DNA from: VRUE01 sp963716245
Lineage (GTDB): Bacteria > Actinomycetota > Thermoleophilia > Solirubrobacterales > 70-9
Assembly: GCA_963716245.1 (NCBI GenBank)
Contig: OY970300.1
Coordinates: 1,302,001-1,366,000 of the forward strand
Reading direction: 5' to 3'
Length of the DNA: 64,000 nt
Below the pieces are notes generated by a model. That model did no database searches and was not told where the DNA came from. It saw only the letters and a list, made by a program, of their open reading frames with translations. Numbering within the stretch: position 1 is the first letter of the stretch; every line of letters begins with the position of its first letter. Position numbers and translations under genes: made by a program. Below, in pieces: positions 40,547-49,747 of this stretch.

Positions 40547-41926
40547 ATGCGTGAGATGACTGTGCCGCCGCCAAGGAAGCCTCGGCCGGAGCTGCCCGGT
40601 GGCCCGTATCTGGTCGTCGGGCTGGCGCGGTCCGGGCAAGCCGCGGCGCGGCTGCTCGCCTCGCGGGGGGAACAGGTGCGGGGGGTCGATTCGAGGCATC
40701 CCGGAGGGGCGGCAGGGCTTCGGGAGGTCGGCGTCGAAGTCGTCCTGGATACGGATGGATTGGCCCTTCTCGATGGGACGCGGACCGTCGTCAAGAGCCC
40801 CGGGGTGCCCCGGGAGGCGCCCGTGATCGCGGCCGCCCTGGAGCGCGGCATCGACGTCGTCGGCGAGCTGGAGCTGGCCTGGCGGGCGATCCCGAACCGC
40901 TTCGTCGCGGTCACCGGCACCAACGGCAAGACGACCACGGTCGAGCTGCTCGGACACCTCTACCGGACCGCGGGCGAGCCGGTCGCAGTCGCCGGCAACG
41001 TCGGCACGCCGCTCTCCTCGCTGGCCGGCGTCGGTCGACCCGGCCGCGACGGTCGTCTGCGAGGCGTCGAGCTTCCAGCTCGAGGACGCCGACGCCTTCG
41101 CGCCCGAGTGCGCCGTCTTCCTCAACCTCGCCCCCGACCACCTCGACCGCCACGCCGACCTGGCGGCCTACCTGGCGGCGAAGCTGCGGGTCTTCGCCAA
41201 CCAGGGCAACGACGACGTCGCCGATCTACAACGCCGACGAGCCGGCCCTCGCCGGGGCCGACCTCGGCGGCTGCGCCCGCCGCGTCGCCTTCTGCCGCGG
41301 CGCCGCGCCCGACTGCGAGGTCTCGGTCGCCGAGGGGACGATCTTCCACGACGGCGAGCCGCTGCTCGCGGTCGGGGAGCTGGGCCTGTTCGGCGAGCAC
41401 AACGTCGCAGAACGCGATGGCCGCGGCCGCGGCGGCGCTCGCGATGGGAATCGATCGCAAGGCGGTCCGCGAGGGGCTGCGCAGCTTCGGCGGCGTGCCT
41501 CACCGGCTCGAGCAGGTCGCCGAGATCGGCGGCGTCCGCTTCGTCAACGACTCGAAGGCGACCAACGTCGCCGCCGCGACCGTCGGCCTGCGCGCCTTCG
41601 GCGGGGGCGTGCACGCGATCCTCGGCGGCAGCGAGAAGGACGAGCCGTTCGCGCCGCTCGCCGAGCCGGTCCGGGAGCGATGCGTCGCCTGCTACCTGAT
41701 CGGCGCCTCGGCGGACCGGCTCGCGACCGAGCTCGCCGGCGCTGTCGAGGCCGGCGTCGATCTGCATCGCTGCGCCGACCTGGAGGACGCCGTGCGCCGC
41801 GCCGCCGTCGCGGCCGGTCCCGGCGAGGTCGTGCTGCTCTCGCCCGCCTGCGCCAGCTTCGACGCCTTCGAGAGCTACGAACGCCGCGGCGAGCGCTTCC
41901 GCGAGATCGTCGGAGCCCTCGCGTGA
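40547..41926 (+). CDS. murD: UDP-MurNAc-Ala-Glu ligase MurD (three +1 frameshifts in this sequence)
   Basis: The N-terminus (VVGLARSGQAAARLLASRG), P-loop (VTGTNGKTTTVELL) and C-terminus (FVNDSKATNVAAATVGLRAF, ILGGSEKDEPF, LSPACASFDAFESYERRG) are MurD. The middle is readable only after dropping single bases near 41033, 41220 and 41407, which gives TVVCEASSFQLEDAD, NLAPDHLDRHADL and GEHNVQNAMAAAAAAL. The three extra bases add up to three, so the outer frame is unchanged. At each site a GTC codon is followed by an extra G. The start is uncertain: ATG 40547 or 40556. It adds D-Glu in the cytoplasm. Confidence 0.88.
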   Translation: MREMTVPPPRKPRPELPGGPYLVVGLARSGQAAARLLASRGEQVRGVDSRHPGGAAGLREVGVEVVLDTDGLALLDGTRTVVKSPGVPREAPVIAAALERGIDVVGELELAWRAIPNRFVAVTGTNGKTTTVELLGHLYRTAGEPVAVAGNVGTPLSSLAGVGRPGRDGRLRGVELPARGRRRLRARVRRLPQPRPRPPRPPRRPGGLPGGEAAGLRQPGQRRRRRSTTPTSRPSPGPTSAAAPAASPSAAAPRPTARSRSPRGRSSTTASRCSRSGSWACSASTTSQNAMAAAAAALAMGIDRKAVREGLRSFGGVPHRLEQVAEIGGVRFVNDSKATNVAAATVGLRAFGGGVHAILGGSEKDEPFAPLAEPVRERCVACYLIGASADRLATELAGAVEAGVDLHRCADLEDAVRRAAVAAGPGEVVLLSPACASFDAFESYERRGERFREIVGALA

Positions 41927-43245
41927 GCGCCCGCACCATCCGCCTGCCGGGCAGGGGCGCCAAGGGCAAGCGCAGACGCAAGCGCGCCACGCCCCTGCCC
42001 GCCGAGTACAACCTGCTGCTCACCGCGACGCTCTGCCTGCTCGCCTTCGGCGCGGTGATGGTCTTCTCGGCCAGCTCGACCACCCGCGTGCTCAGCGACG
42101 GCGGCCTCTCCGACAGCGCCTTCTACCTGAAGCGGACGCTGCTGTTCGGCGCGGTCGGGCTGGTCGCGATGCATTTCGCCGCACGGCACGGCCTGCAGGT
42201 GGTCCGCCGGCTGACCCCGGCGATCCTCGGCGTCTCGCTGTTCCTCCTTCTTGCGGTCCTCGCGGTCGGCACCACGGTCAACGGCTCGACCCGCTGGATC
42301 GGCTCGGGCTTCCTGCAGATCCAGCCCTCCGAGCTGGCCAAGGTTGCGCTGATCCTCTACGGCGCCGATCTGCTCGCGCGCAAGCCGAAGCGGGTCCGCT
42401 CGCTGGAGGGGATGATGCCCTTCCTGCTCGTCACCGCGGTCGCCGCGCTGCTGGTCGTGGTCCAGCCGGACCTGGGCACGACGCTGGTCGTCGCCTTCGC
42501 CGTCGCCGCCACGCTCGTCGCCGCCGGGGCGCGGCCGCGCGATCTCGCCCTGATCGGCGGTGTCCTCGCCTTCTTCGGGCTGGCGATGACCGTGATCGAG
42601 CCATACCGGATGGCCCGCCTCACGGCCTTCCTCAACCCGGGGGCCGACGCCGCCGGGGCAGGCTTCCAGGCCGCCCAGGCGAAGATCGCGCTCGGCTCCG
42701 GCGGCCTCTTCGGCGTCGGGATCGGCAACGGCGTGCAGAAGGCGTTCTACCTGCCCGAGGCCCACACCGACATGATCTCGGCGGTGATCGGCGAGGAGCT
42801 CGGCCTGGTCGGGATCCTCGGCGTCGTCGGCCTGTTCGGCCTGTTCGGCTACGCCGGCCTCCAGGTCGCCAGGAAAGCCAAGGATCGCTACGGCAAGCTG
42901 CTTGCCGCGGGCCTCACCTCGCTCGTCCTCGTCCAGGCGACGATCAACCTCTTCGCGGTGATGGGCCTGGCGCCGCTGACCGGCGTCCCGCTGCCCTTCG
43001 TCTCCTACGGCAACAGCAGCCTGCTGACGACGCTGTTCGCCGTGGGGCTGATCCTCAACGTCGCCCGCGGGGGAGCCGCCGGCACTGGCAAACTGCGCGT
43101 CGTCGAGGGCGGGCGCTCGCCCGCGCGCGGAAGGAGCAGACCGAGTCGTGCACGGGCCAGGAGTCCCAAGAGTGGTGGTGGCAGCCGGGGGAACGGCGGG
43201 GCACGTCGTGCCGGCAATGGCCGTCGCCGACGAGCTGCGGGCTAG
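41923..43245 (+). CDS. ftsW: Septal glycosyltransferase FtsW
   Basis: A 440-residue SEDS polymerase with about ten membrane helices. QPSELAKVALILYGADLLA, VVVQPDLGTT, LPEAHTDMISAVIGEELGLVG and VPLPFVSYGNSSLL are the SEDS motifs. A basic 20-residue N-terminus and an Arg/Gly-rich C-terminal tail lie in the cytoplasm; the tail overlaps murG by 98 nt. GTG overlaps the murD stop. It polymerises glycan strands from lipid II with FtsI. Confidence 0.94.
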   Translation: MSARTIRLPGRGAKGKRRRKRATPLPAEYNLLLTATLCLLAFGAVMVFSASSTTRVLSDGGLSDSAFYLKRTLLFGAVGLVAMHFAARHGLQVVRRLTPAILGVSLFLLLAVLAVGTTVNGSTRWIGSGFLQIQPSELAKVALILYGADLLARKPKRVRSLEGMMPFLLVTAVAALLVVVQPDLGTTLVVAFAVAATLVAAGARPRDLALIGGVLAFFGLAMTVIEPYRMARLTAFLNPGADAAGAGFQAAQAKIALGSGGLFGVGIGNGVQKAFYLPEAHTDMISAVIGEELGLVGILGVVGLFGLFGYAGLQVARKAKDRYGKLLAAGLTSLVLVQATINLFAVMGLAPLTGVPLPFVSYGNSSLLTTLFAVGLILNVARGGAAGTGKLRVVEGGRSPARGRSRPSRARARSPKSGGGSRGNGGARRAGNGRRRRAAG

Positions 43246-44242
43246 CGGGGCGGAGGTCTCGTTCCTCGGCACGCGCGAGCGGATCGAGGCCGAGCTCGTC
43301 CCCGCCGCCGGCTACGAGATCGACTTCGTCCGGGTGCGGGGGATCGACCGCCGCAACCCGCTGCGCGCCGCCCGGGCCGCCGCCGAGGCGGTCGGCGCGA
43401 CCGCCGTCGCGCGCCGGGCGATCCGCCGCCGCCGGGCCGACGTGGTGATGGGCGGCGGCGGCTTCGTCGCCGGGCCGGCCGGGCTCGCCGCTGCGCTCGC
43501 CCGCATCCCGCTCGTCCTCACCGAGGCCGACAGCCATCTCGGCCTCGCCAACCGCCTGCTCGCCGGGCGGGCGCGGCGGGTCTGCCTCGCCTTCCCGATC
43601 TCCGGCCGCGACGACGAGCGTTACGTGGTCACGGGGCGGCCGGTGCCGGCCGCGGTCCTCGCGGCCGACCGCGCCCGTGCGCGCGGGCGGTTCGGGATCG
43701 GACCCGACGCACGCTGCCTGCTGGTGATGGGGGGAAGCCAGGGCGCGCGCTCGATCAACGAGTGCGCCATCGCGGCGCTGGCGGAGCGCCCCGGCCGCGA
43801 CTTCGACGTCCTCCACGTCAGCGGCAGGCGCGACTTCGAGCAGCTGGAGGAGCGCCTCGCCGCCGCTCCCCACAACGAGCGCTACGCCCTGCTCGCCTAC
43901 GAGCCCGACCTCGGCGACGTGCTCGCCGCCTGCGACCTCGTCTTGGGCCGCTCCGGCGGCTCGATCTTCGAGCTGACCGCGACCGACCGGCCGGCGATCC
44001 TCATTCCCTATCCGCACGCAGCCGCCGGGCACCAGGAGACCAACGCGGCCTGGATGGTCGAGGCGGGCGCGGCGGTCGCGATCGGCGATGCGGAGCTGAA
44101 CGCCGATCGGCTCGCCGATGAGATCCGAGCCGTGCTCGGGGACAGTGGGCGACTGGCGGCGATGGCCGCCGCATCCGCGGCACTTGCCAAGCCCGACGCC
44201 GCCCGCCGCATCGCCGATCTCGTCCTGGAGGCAGCGCGATGA
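43148..44242 (+). CDS. murG: Lipid II synthase MurG
   Basis: A 364-residue GT28 glycosyltransferase. VVVAAGGTAGHVVPAMAVADEL is the N-terminal glycine-rich lipid I site, VVMGGGGFVAGPAGLAA the middle loop, and LVMGGSQGARSINE with LGRSGGSIFELTATDRPAILIPYPHAAAGHQ the UDP-GlcNAc site. GTG 43148 has GGAAGGAG 11-12 nt upstream and lies inside ftsW. It adds GlcNAc to lipid I at the inner membrane face. A palindrome starts 2 nt after the stop. Confidence 0.94.
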   Translation: MHGPGVPRVVVAAGGTAGHVVPAMAVADELRASGAEVSFLGTRERIEAELVPAAGYEIDFVRVRGIDRRNPLRAARAAAEAVGATAVARRAIRRRRADVVMGGGGFVAGPAGLAAALARIPLVLTEADSHLGLANRLLAGRARRVCLAFPISGRDDERYVVTGRPVPAAVLAADRARARGRFGIGPDARCLLVMGGSQGARSINECAIAALAERPGRDFDVLHVSGRRDFEQLEERLAAAPHNERYALLAYEPDLGDVLAACDLVLGRSGGSIFELTATDRPAILIPYPHAAAGHQETNAAWMVEAGAAVAIGDAELNADRLADEIRAVLGDSGRLAAMAAASAALAKPDAARRIADLVLEAAR

Positions 44243-44243
44243 G

Positions 44244-44292
44244 CTTCCGGTGCGCCTTTTGCACCCCATACGACCATAAGGAGCACCGGAAG
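44244..44292. repeat. Dispersed palindrome, copy 6 (between murG and murC)
   Basis: CTTCCGGTGC (44244-44253) pairs with GCACCGGAAG (44283-44292); after one mismatch CCTT/AAGG extends the stem inward. The loop contains CCCCATACGACCAT. It ends 5 nt before the murC start and could affect murC translation. Confidence 0.8.
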
Positions 44293-44297
44293 GCGGG

Positions 44298-45704
44298 GTG
44301 GCGGCTGTGAGCGGGGACTGGAGCAACCGGCGACTCCACTTCGTCGGCGTCGGCGGCGCCGGGATGAGCGGCCTCGCGCTGGTCTGCGACGAGCTGGGCG
44401 CGACCGTGACGGGAAGCGACCGGGCCGACTCCTCTTACATGGAGCGGCTGCGACGGGCCGGGCTCGAGCCCGCGGTTGGGCACCACGTGACCAACCTGCC
44501 CGACGGCGCGGAGGTCGTCGTCTCGACCGCGATCGACGCGGCCAACCCCGAGCTTGCCCTGGCGCGCGAGCGGGGCGCGAACGTCCTGCATCGCGGCGAC
44601 CTGCTGGCCGAGCTTTGCGGCGAGAAGCGGCTGATCGCCGTCGCCGGCACGCACGGCAAGACGACGACGACGGCGATGATCGCCTGGGCGCTGCGCGGGC
44701 TCGGCGCCGATCCCGCCTTCTTCGTGGGCGGCGAGGTTCCCGGGCTCGGCCCGGACGGCGCCGTCGCCAACGCCGGCTGGGGGGAGGGGGAGTGGGTCGT
44801 CGCCGAGGCCGACGAGAGCGACGGCAGCTTCCTCCGCCTGAATCCGGAGATCGCCGTGATCACGAACGTCGAGATGGACCACCACTCGCGCTGGGGCTCG
44901 ATGGCCGAGCTGCGCGCCGCCTTCGCCGAGTTCGCCGCCAAGGCCGACGGGCTCGTGGAGCCCTTAGGCGACGCGGTCCACGTTGACCATCCAGGAGACG
45001 TCGAACGCAGACCTCGTGTGGAGTTCGACGCCGGTGCCCCGGGGCCGGCCCGGTTGTCGCTTGCCGTTCCGGGTGCCCACAACGTCCTCAATGCCCGGGC
45101 CGCACTGGCCGCGATCGAGCTGGCCGATGCCGCGTGCACGGAGTTGCCGCCCTCGGGGGGGCACTTCGACCTCAACGCAGCCGCCGCCGAGCTCGCCGGC
45201 TTCCCGGGCGTGCACAGGCGGCTCGAGCTGAAGGGGACCTGCAACGGCGCCCGGATCTACGACGACTACGCCCACCACCCGACCGAGGTTCGCGCGGCGC
45301 TGGGCGCGCTGCGGGAGTTGGAGCCGCGGCGCCTGGTCGCCGTCTTCCAGCCGCACCTCTACTCGCGCACCAAGGCGTTCGCCGAGCAGTTCGGAGCGGC
45401 GCTGGCGCTCGCCGACGAGGTGGCCGTGCTCGACGTCTATCCCGCCCGCGAGGAGCCGGTCGGCGAGCTGGCGGGGGTCAGCGGGCTAGACGTGGCCCGC
45501 GCCGCCGCCGACCGGATCGGCGGCCGGCGCGTGCTCTGGACGCCGGACGTCGAGGCGGCGCGTACGGCGCTCGGGCCGCGCCTCGGCGAGGGCGACGTGC
45601 TGGTAACGATCGGCGCCGGCGACATCTTCAGGCTCGCCGACATCTTGGTCGCGGAGGAGCCACCGGAAGCGGGCATCGGCGCCATCGAGGAGGCGCCGTC
45701 ATGA
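44298..45704 (+). CDS. murC: UDP-MurNAc-L-alanine ligase MurC
   Basis: A 468-residue Mur ligase. HFVGVGGAGMSGLA is the MurC N-terminal nucleotide site, AGTHGKTTTTAM the P-loop, and VITNVEMDHHSRW and YDDYAHHPTEVRAAL follow in order. It adds L-Ala to UDP-MurNAc in the cytoplasm. Start GTG 44298 has AAGGCGGG just upstream; a second GTG three codons later is also possible. It overlaps murB by 4 nt. Confidence 0.94.
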   Translation: MAAVSGDWSNRRLHFVGVGGAGMSGLALVCDELGATVTGSDRADSSYMERLRRAGLEPAVGHHVTNLPDGAEVVVSTAIDAANPELALARERGANVLHRGDLLAELCGEKRLIAVAGTHGKTTTTAMIAWALRGLGADPAFFVGGEVPGLGPDGAVANAGWGEGEWVVAEADESDGSFLRLNPEIAVITNVEMDHHSRWGSMAELRAAFAEFAAKADGLVEPLGDAVHVDHPGDVERRPRVEFDAGAPGPARLSLAVPGAHNVLNARAALAAIELADAACTELPPSGGHFDLNAAAAELAGFPGVHRRLELKGTCNGARIYDDYAHHPTEVRAALGALRELEPRRLVAVFQPHLYSRTKAFAEQFGAALALADEVAVLDVYPAREEPVGELAGVSGLDVARAAADRIGGRRVLWTPDVEAARTALGPRLGEGDVLVTIGAGDIFRLADILVAEEPPEAGIGAIEEAPS

Positions 45705-46615
45705 GCGCCCCACCGCAGGGCGTCGAGCGGGACTTCCCGCTTGCGCGGCTGACCACGGTTCGGACCGGTGGTCCGGCCGACTGGTTCGCTCGGCCCGCGG
45801 ACGAGGAGGAGCTCGCCGATCTGCTCGCCTGGGCGGGGAGCGAGGGGCTCGCCCTGGGGGTCGTCGGCTCCGGCTCCAACCTGCTCGTCGCCGACGACGG
45901 CTTTTGCGGCCTCGTCCTGAAGCTCGACGGCGACCTCGCCACCGTCGTGCGCGAAGGCGAGCGCCTGCTCTGCGGCGGCGGGGCGCGGCTGCCCTCGGCA
46001 GCGGCCAAGGCGGCGGGCTGGGGGCTGGCCGGGATCGAGTTCGGCGTCAACATCCCGGGCACGGTCGGGGGGGCGGTGAAGATGAACGCCAACGCGTACG
46101 GCGGCGAGCTGGCGCGGGTGCTCGAATGGGTCGATGTGGCGACGCCGCGCGGCAGCGAGCGGCGCTCGCCGGAGCGCCTCGGGTTCGCCTACCGGAGCTC
46201 GAACCTCGGCGACGACGAGATCGTCGCCCGCGCCTGCTTCCGGCTTGAGCCGGGGGACCCGGAGGCGATCAAGGCGACGATGGCGGGTATGCGCGAGCGG
46301 CGCCACGAGGCGCAGCCTTCGGGCATCAAGACCTTCGGATCGACCTTCAAGAACCCCGACGACGAGCGCGCCGAGGGGCGCACTGCCGGGCAGCTGCTGG
46401 AGGCGGCCGGGTGCCGCGGCCTGGCGGTGGGCGGCGCCCGCCTCTCCGCCAAGCACGCCAACTTCGTCGAGAACGCCGGCGACGCCACCACCGCCGAGGT
46501 GCTCGCGCTGATGGCGGAGGGGAGACGGAGGGTTCACGAGCGATTCGGGGTCGTGCTCGAGCCCGAGGTTCAGATCCTCGGCGACGTGCGCCGGCCGGAC
46601 GGTTGGGACCTCTAG
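45701..46615 (+). CDS. murB: UDP-N-acetylenolpyruvoylglucosamine reductase MurB
   Basis: A 304-residue FAD enzyme of the type IIa/IIb length. LTTVRTGGPADWFARPADEEEL binds FAD, VVGSGSNLLVAD follows, and GIEFGVNIPGTVGGAVKMNANAYGGE is the central motif; YRSSNL and GIKTFGSTFKNP carry catalytic residues. It reduces UDP-GlcNAc-enolpyruvate to UDP-MurNAc. ATG overlaps the murC stop and the TAG directly abuts the ftsQ ATG. Confidence 0.94.
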   Translation: MSAPPQGVERDFPLARLTTVRTGGPADWFARPADEEELADLLAWAGSEGLALGVVGSGSNLLVADDGFCGLVLKLDGDLATVVREGERLLCGGGARLPSAAAKAAGWGLAGIEFGVNIPGTVGGAVKMNANAYGGELARVLEWVDVATPRGSERRSPERLGFAYRSSNLGDDEIVARACFRLEPGDPEAIKATMAGMRERRHEAQPSGIKTFGSTFKNPDDERAEGRTAGQLLEAAGCRGLAVGGARLSAKHANFVENAGDATTAEVLALMAEGRRRVHERFGVVLEPEVQILGDVRRPDGWDL

Positions 46616-47200
46616 ATGCGCCAACGCAAGCGGGCAGGCGGAATCACCGGAGCGATCGGGCGCGTCGGCGGCCCGGCCCGGTTGGCCGCGCTGGCGCTCC
46701 TGGGATTGGCCGCGGCGGCCGCGCTCTACCTGCTCGTCCTCTCGGAGACGAAGGCCGAGCCCCGGGTCCTGCTGCCGAAGGCGACGGCGACGATCGGGAC
46801 CGGCTCCGAAGCGATCGCGGTCGGGGCCGACGGGGCGGTGCTCGAGTGGCTGCCGCTGTCCGAGGAGGTCCAGCTGCCCCAGCTGCCGCTGTCGGAGCCG
46901 CCGGCGGGCGGGCGGCTCGGCGGCCCGATGCTCGAACAGGCGCGCGTCCTCGGCGCCGCGCCCGCCGCCCTGCGTCCATATATAGAGAGCACCTACTACG
47001 GCGAGAGCGGGGTGGACGTGGAGCTTCGCTCCGGGATCGAACTTCGCTTCGGCGATGCATCGCGGGCAACTGAGAAGTGGCGAGCGGCGGCGGCGGTCCT
47101 CGCCGACCCCTCGATCGTCACGCTCGATTATGTAAACGTGGTCGCGCCTCACCGTCCCTCCGTAGATGGCTCTGGGCATGTCCTTCCACCGGTTCCCTGA
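46616..47200 (+). CDS. FtsQ/DivIB-like division protein (short)
   Basis: A 194-residue bitopic protein. A basic cytoplasmic start, one membrane helix (about 22-45, ARLAALALLGLAAAAALYLLVL) and an extracytoplasmic part. The C-terminal part, LRSGIELRFGDASRATEKWRAAAAVL and then YVNVVAPHRPSV, is the FtsQ beta-domain pattern. The POTRA domain appears absent or very reduced, so this is shorter than the usual 250-plus residues. Position between murB and ftsZ supports the call. It immediately follows murB. Confidence 0.75.
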   Translation: MRQRKRAGGITGAIGRVGGPARLAALALLGLAAAAALYLLVLSETKAEPRVLLPKATATIGTGSEAIAVGADGAVLEWLPLSEEVQLPQLPLSEPPAGGRLGGPMLEQARVLGAAPAALRPYIESTYYGESGVDVELRSGIELRFGDASRATEKWRAAAAVLADPSIVTLDYVNVVAPHRPSVDGSGHVLPPVP

Positions 47201-47217
47201 ACCCTCGACCAGAGGGT
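47201..47217 (+). terminator. Small hairpin directly after ftsQ
   Basis: ACCCTC and GAGGGT form a 6-bp stem with a 5-nt loop right after the ftsQ stop. There is no T-run; it may be a weak terminator that isolates ftsZ. Confidence 0.35.
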
Positions 47218-47280
47218 GAGAATGGCCAAACTCTCGACCTAGGCTTGAGAGTATGCGCTTGCACGATGCATCCCGGCCGT

Positions 47281-47309
47281 TTGACAGAGGGCGCAGAATG
47301 CCCTACGTT
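47281..47309 (+). promoter_or_regulatory. Strong sigma-70-type promoter of ftsZ
   Basis: A perfect TTGACA (47281-47286) and TACGTT (47304-47309) are 17 nt apart, about 120 nt before the ftsZ ATG. ftsZ can therefore be expressed independently of the long dcw transcript. The roughly 115-nt leader holds small GC-rich hairpins. Confidence 0.75.
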
Positions 47310-47433
47310 GAGCGCAATTTCCGTGCTTGAGCGGAGGCTTCGAACCCTGAAGCCTCGCTGAAGCCTCGGACGGAAAGAAGGCTCAACTCAAACGCAGCCC
47401 TCGCAGAGGGCGGCGAGCTGGAGAAATCGGGAG

Positions 47434-48513
47434 ATGGAATCCACTTACTTGGCCGTGATCAAGGTCGTCGGAGCAGGCGGCGGGGGTACCAATGCGGTCA
47501 GCCGCATGGTCGACGCCGGAATCCGCGGCGTCGAGTTCGTCGCCGTCAACACCGACGCGCAGGCGCTGCAGGCCTGCGACGCGGACATCAAGCTCTCGAT
47601 CGGCCAGGAGCTGACGCGCGGCCTCGGTGCCGGCGGCAACCCCGAGGTCGGGGCGGGAGCCGCGGCGGAGAGCCGCGACGAGATCAAGGAGGCGCTGAAG
47701 GGCGCCGACATGGTCTTCGTCACCGCGGGCGAGGGCGGCGGCACCGGCACCGGCTCGGCCCCGGTGATCGCCGAGATCGCCAAGGAAGAGATCGGCGCCC
47801 TGACGGTCGGCGCCGTCACCAAGCCGTTCGAGTTCGAGGGCAAGCGGCGGATGCAGCAGGCGCTCGAGGGCATCGAGAAGCTTCGCAACAACGTCGACAC
47901 CCTGATCATCGTCCCGAACGAGAAGCTGCTCCAGGCAGTCGAGCGACGCACCAGCGTGCTCGAGGCGTTCCGCCAGGCCGACGACATCCTGCGCCAGGGC
48001 GTCCAGGGCATCACCGACCTGATCACGATCCCCGGCCTGATCAACCTCGACTTCGCTGACGTGCGCACGATCATGCGCGACGCCGGCTCGGCGCTGATGG
48101 GCGTCGGCGCCGCCTCGGGCGAGTCCCGCGCGGTCGACGCCGCCAAGGCGGCGGTCACCTCGCCGCTGATCGAGGAGTCGATCAAGGGCGCGACCGGGAT
48201 GCTGCTCAACATCACCGGCCCCGAGGACCTCGGCCTGTTCGAGGTAAACGAGGCGGCCCAGCTGGTCCAGGCCGAAGCCGACGAGAACGCCAACATCATC
48301 TTCGGCTCGGTCGTCGACCAGTCGATGCGCGACGAGGTCCGCGTCACGGTGATCGCGACCGGCTTCGAGGGCTTCGAGCTGCTCGCCCGCTCGCCGCAGC
48401 GGGTGCGTCGCCGCTACGAGAGCCGCCCGCGGATCTCGGCCGAGGACACCGACATCCGCAAACTGCGCGTGTCGGACGACGACATCGACGTTCCGGGGTT
48501 TCTCAAAGACTGA
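47434..48513 (+). CDS. ftsZ: Cell division GTPase FtsZ
   Basis: A 359-residue tubulin homologue. VVGAGGGGTNAVSRMV binds nucleotide, VTAGEGGGTGTGSAPVIAEIA is the tubulin signature (GGGTGTG), and NLDFADVRTIM carries the T7-loop aspartates. The C-terminal tail is short and ends in DDDIDVPGFLKD, in which DVPGFL resembles the conserved D-x-P-x-F-L peptide for FtsZ-binding proteins. ATG follows GGAG. No sepF follows it, unlike most actinobacteria. Confidence 0.96.
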   Translation: MESTYLAVIKVVGAGGGGTNAVSRMVDAGIRGVEFVAVNTDAQALQACDADIKLSIGQELTRGLGAGGNPEVGAGAAAESRDEIKEALKGADMVFVTAGEGGGTGTGSAPVIAEIAKEEIGALTVGAVTKPFEFEGKRRMQQALEGIEKLRNNVDTLIIVPNEKLLQAVERRTSVLEAFRQADDILRQGVQGITDLITIPGLINLDFADVRTIMRDAGSALMGVGAASGESRAVDAAKAAVTSPLIEESIKGATGMLLNITGPEDLGLFEVNEAAQLVQAEADENANIIFGSVVDQSMRDEVRVTVIATGFEGFELLARSPQRVRRRYESRPRISAEDTDIRKLRVSDDDIDVPGFLKD

Positions 48514-48659
48514 GCAGCGGTTCCGGCGTGGCGGGTCCTGTCACCGGTCTGGCACCACCAACCCTGCGGTAGCTGAAGCTTCCTCGGGGTGGTCCCCCAG
48601 ATCGGCGCCACCCGCCGCGAGAGATCGCTCCGCTCAATGCTGAAATACCCTCGTCCGCG
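48514..48659. other. Intergenic region between ftsZ and gcvT
   Basis: GC-rich, with scattered complementary arms (GGCGGGT and ACCCGCC) that could end the ftsZ transcript. I looked for a glycine riboswitch in front of gcvT and did not see its core. Confidence 0.3.
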
Positions 48660-49746
48660 ATGAAAGCCGGAACGGACTCGAGGCGCACCTCTCTCCACGC
48701 GAAGCACATAGAGCTCGGGGCGAAGTTGGTCCCTTTCGCCAGCTGGGAGATGCCGGTGCAGTACGAGGGGATCCGGGAGGAGCACTCGGCGGTGCGGACG
48801 TTCGCGGGGATGTTCGACGTCTCGCACATGGGCGAGGTGGAGGTGGAGGGGCCCGGCGCGCTCGCGTTCCTGCAGCGGGTGCTCTCCAACGACGTCGCCG
48901 CGATCGGGATCGGCGGCGCCCAGTACTCCTGTCTCTGCGCCGAGGACGGCGGGGTGCTCGACGACCTCTTCGCCTACCGGCTCGGCGGCGACCGCTACCT
49001 GCTCGTCACGAACGCCGCCAACCATGCGGCCGACCTGGACTGGCTCGGGCGCCGGAGCCGCGAATTCGATGTGACGGTGCGCGACGTCGCCGACCGCTAC
49101 GCGATGCTCGCGGTGCAGGGACCGCACGCCCGGCGCATCGTCGAGGGCGCGCTGGGGATCGAGCTGCCGCCGCGGATGCGCGTGGGGACGGCACGCGTCG
49201 GCAGCCGACCGGCGCTCGCCTGCGGCACCGGCTACACCGGCGAGGACGGGGTCGAGCTGCTGATCGCGCCGGACGTGGCACCGGCGATCTGGGCCGAGCT
49301 GCTCGACGCCGGCGTCGTCCCGTGTGGGCTGGGCGCCCGCGACACGCTGCGGCTCGAGGTCTGCTTCCCGCTGCACGGCAACGACCTCTCGCCCGAGCGC
49401 AACCCGATCGAAGCCGGGCTCGGCTGGTGCTGCAAGGAGGCGACGGGGTTCGTCGGCTCCGAGGCCGTCGCGCGCGCCCGCGCCGAGGGGGCGGCCGAGC
49501 GGCTGGCGGCATTCCGGATCGAGGGGCAGGGGATCCCGCGCCAGGGCAACCCGGTGATGGTCGGGGGACGAGCAGGTCGGCGTCGTCACCAGCGGCAGCT
49601 TCTCGCCCTCGCTCGAGGTCGGGATCGGGATGGCATACCTGCGCAGCGACCTCGCTGAGCCGGGGACCGCGGTCGAGATCGACGTGCGCGGCAAGCGCCG
49701 GGCCGCCCGGGTAGCTTCCAAGCCCCTCTACGAGAAGGAGCGATGA
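48660..49746 (+). CDS. gcvT: Aminomethyltransferase GcvT (frameshifted near the 3' end)
   Basis: HIELGAKLVPFASWEMPVQYEGI and TFAGMFDVSHMGEVEVEG are the GcvT start; CGLGARDTLRLEVCFPLHGNDL is the folate-binding core. After VMVG the frame shifts by +1: a run of five G at 49563-49567 seems one base too long. Dropping one G restores GDEQVGVVTSGSFSPSLEVG and a normal C-terminus ending at 49746, next to gcvH, for about 361 residues. It transfers the methylene group to tetrahydrofolate in glycine cleavage. As written, the protein is cut at 49658 with a wrong tail. Confidence 0.9.
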
Positions 49747-49747
49747 C

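Noticed and set aside
40403..41926. Reading murD as one uninterrupted protein
   Set aside because: Although the frame stays open, the middle third becomes Arg/Pro-rich nonsense while the shifted frames give perfect MurD motifs.
48514..48659. Glycine riboswitch before gcvT
   Set aside because: The conserved aptamer core words are not present in this gap.
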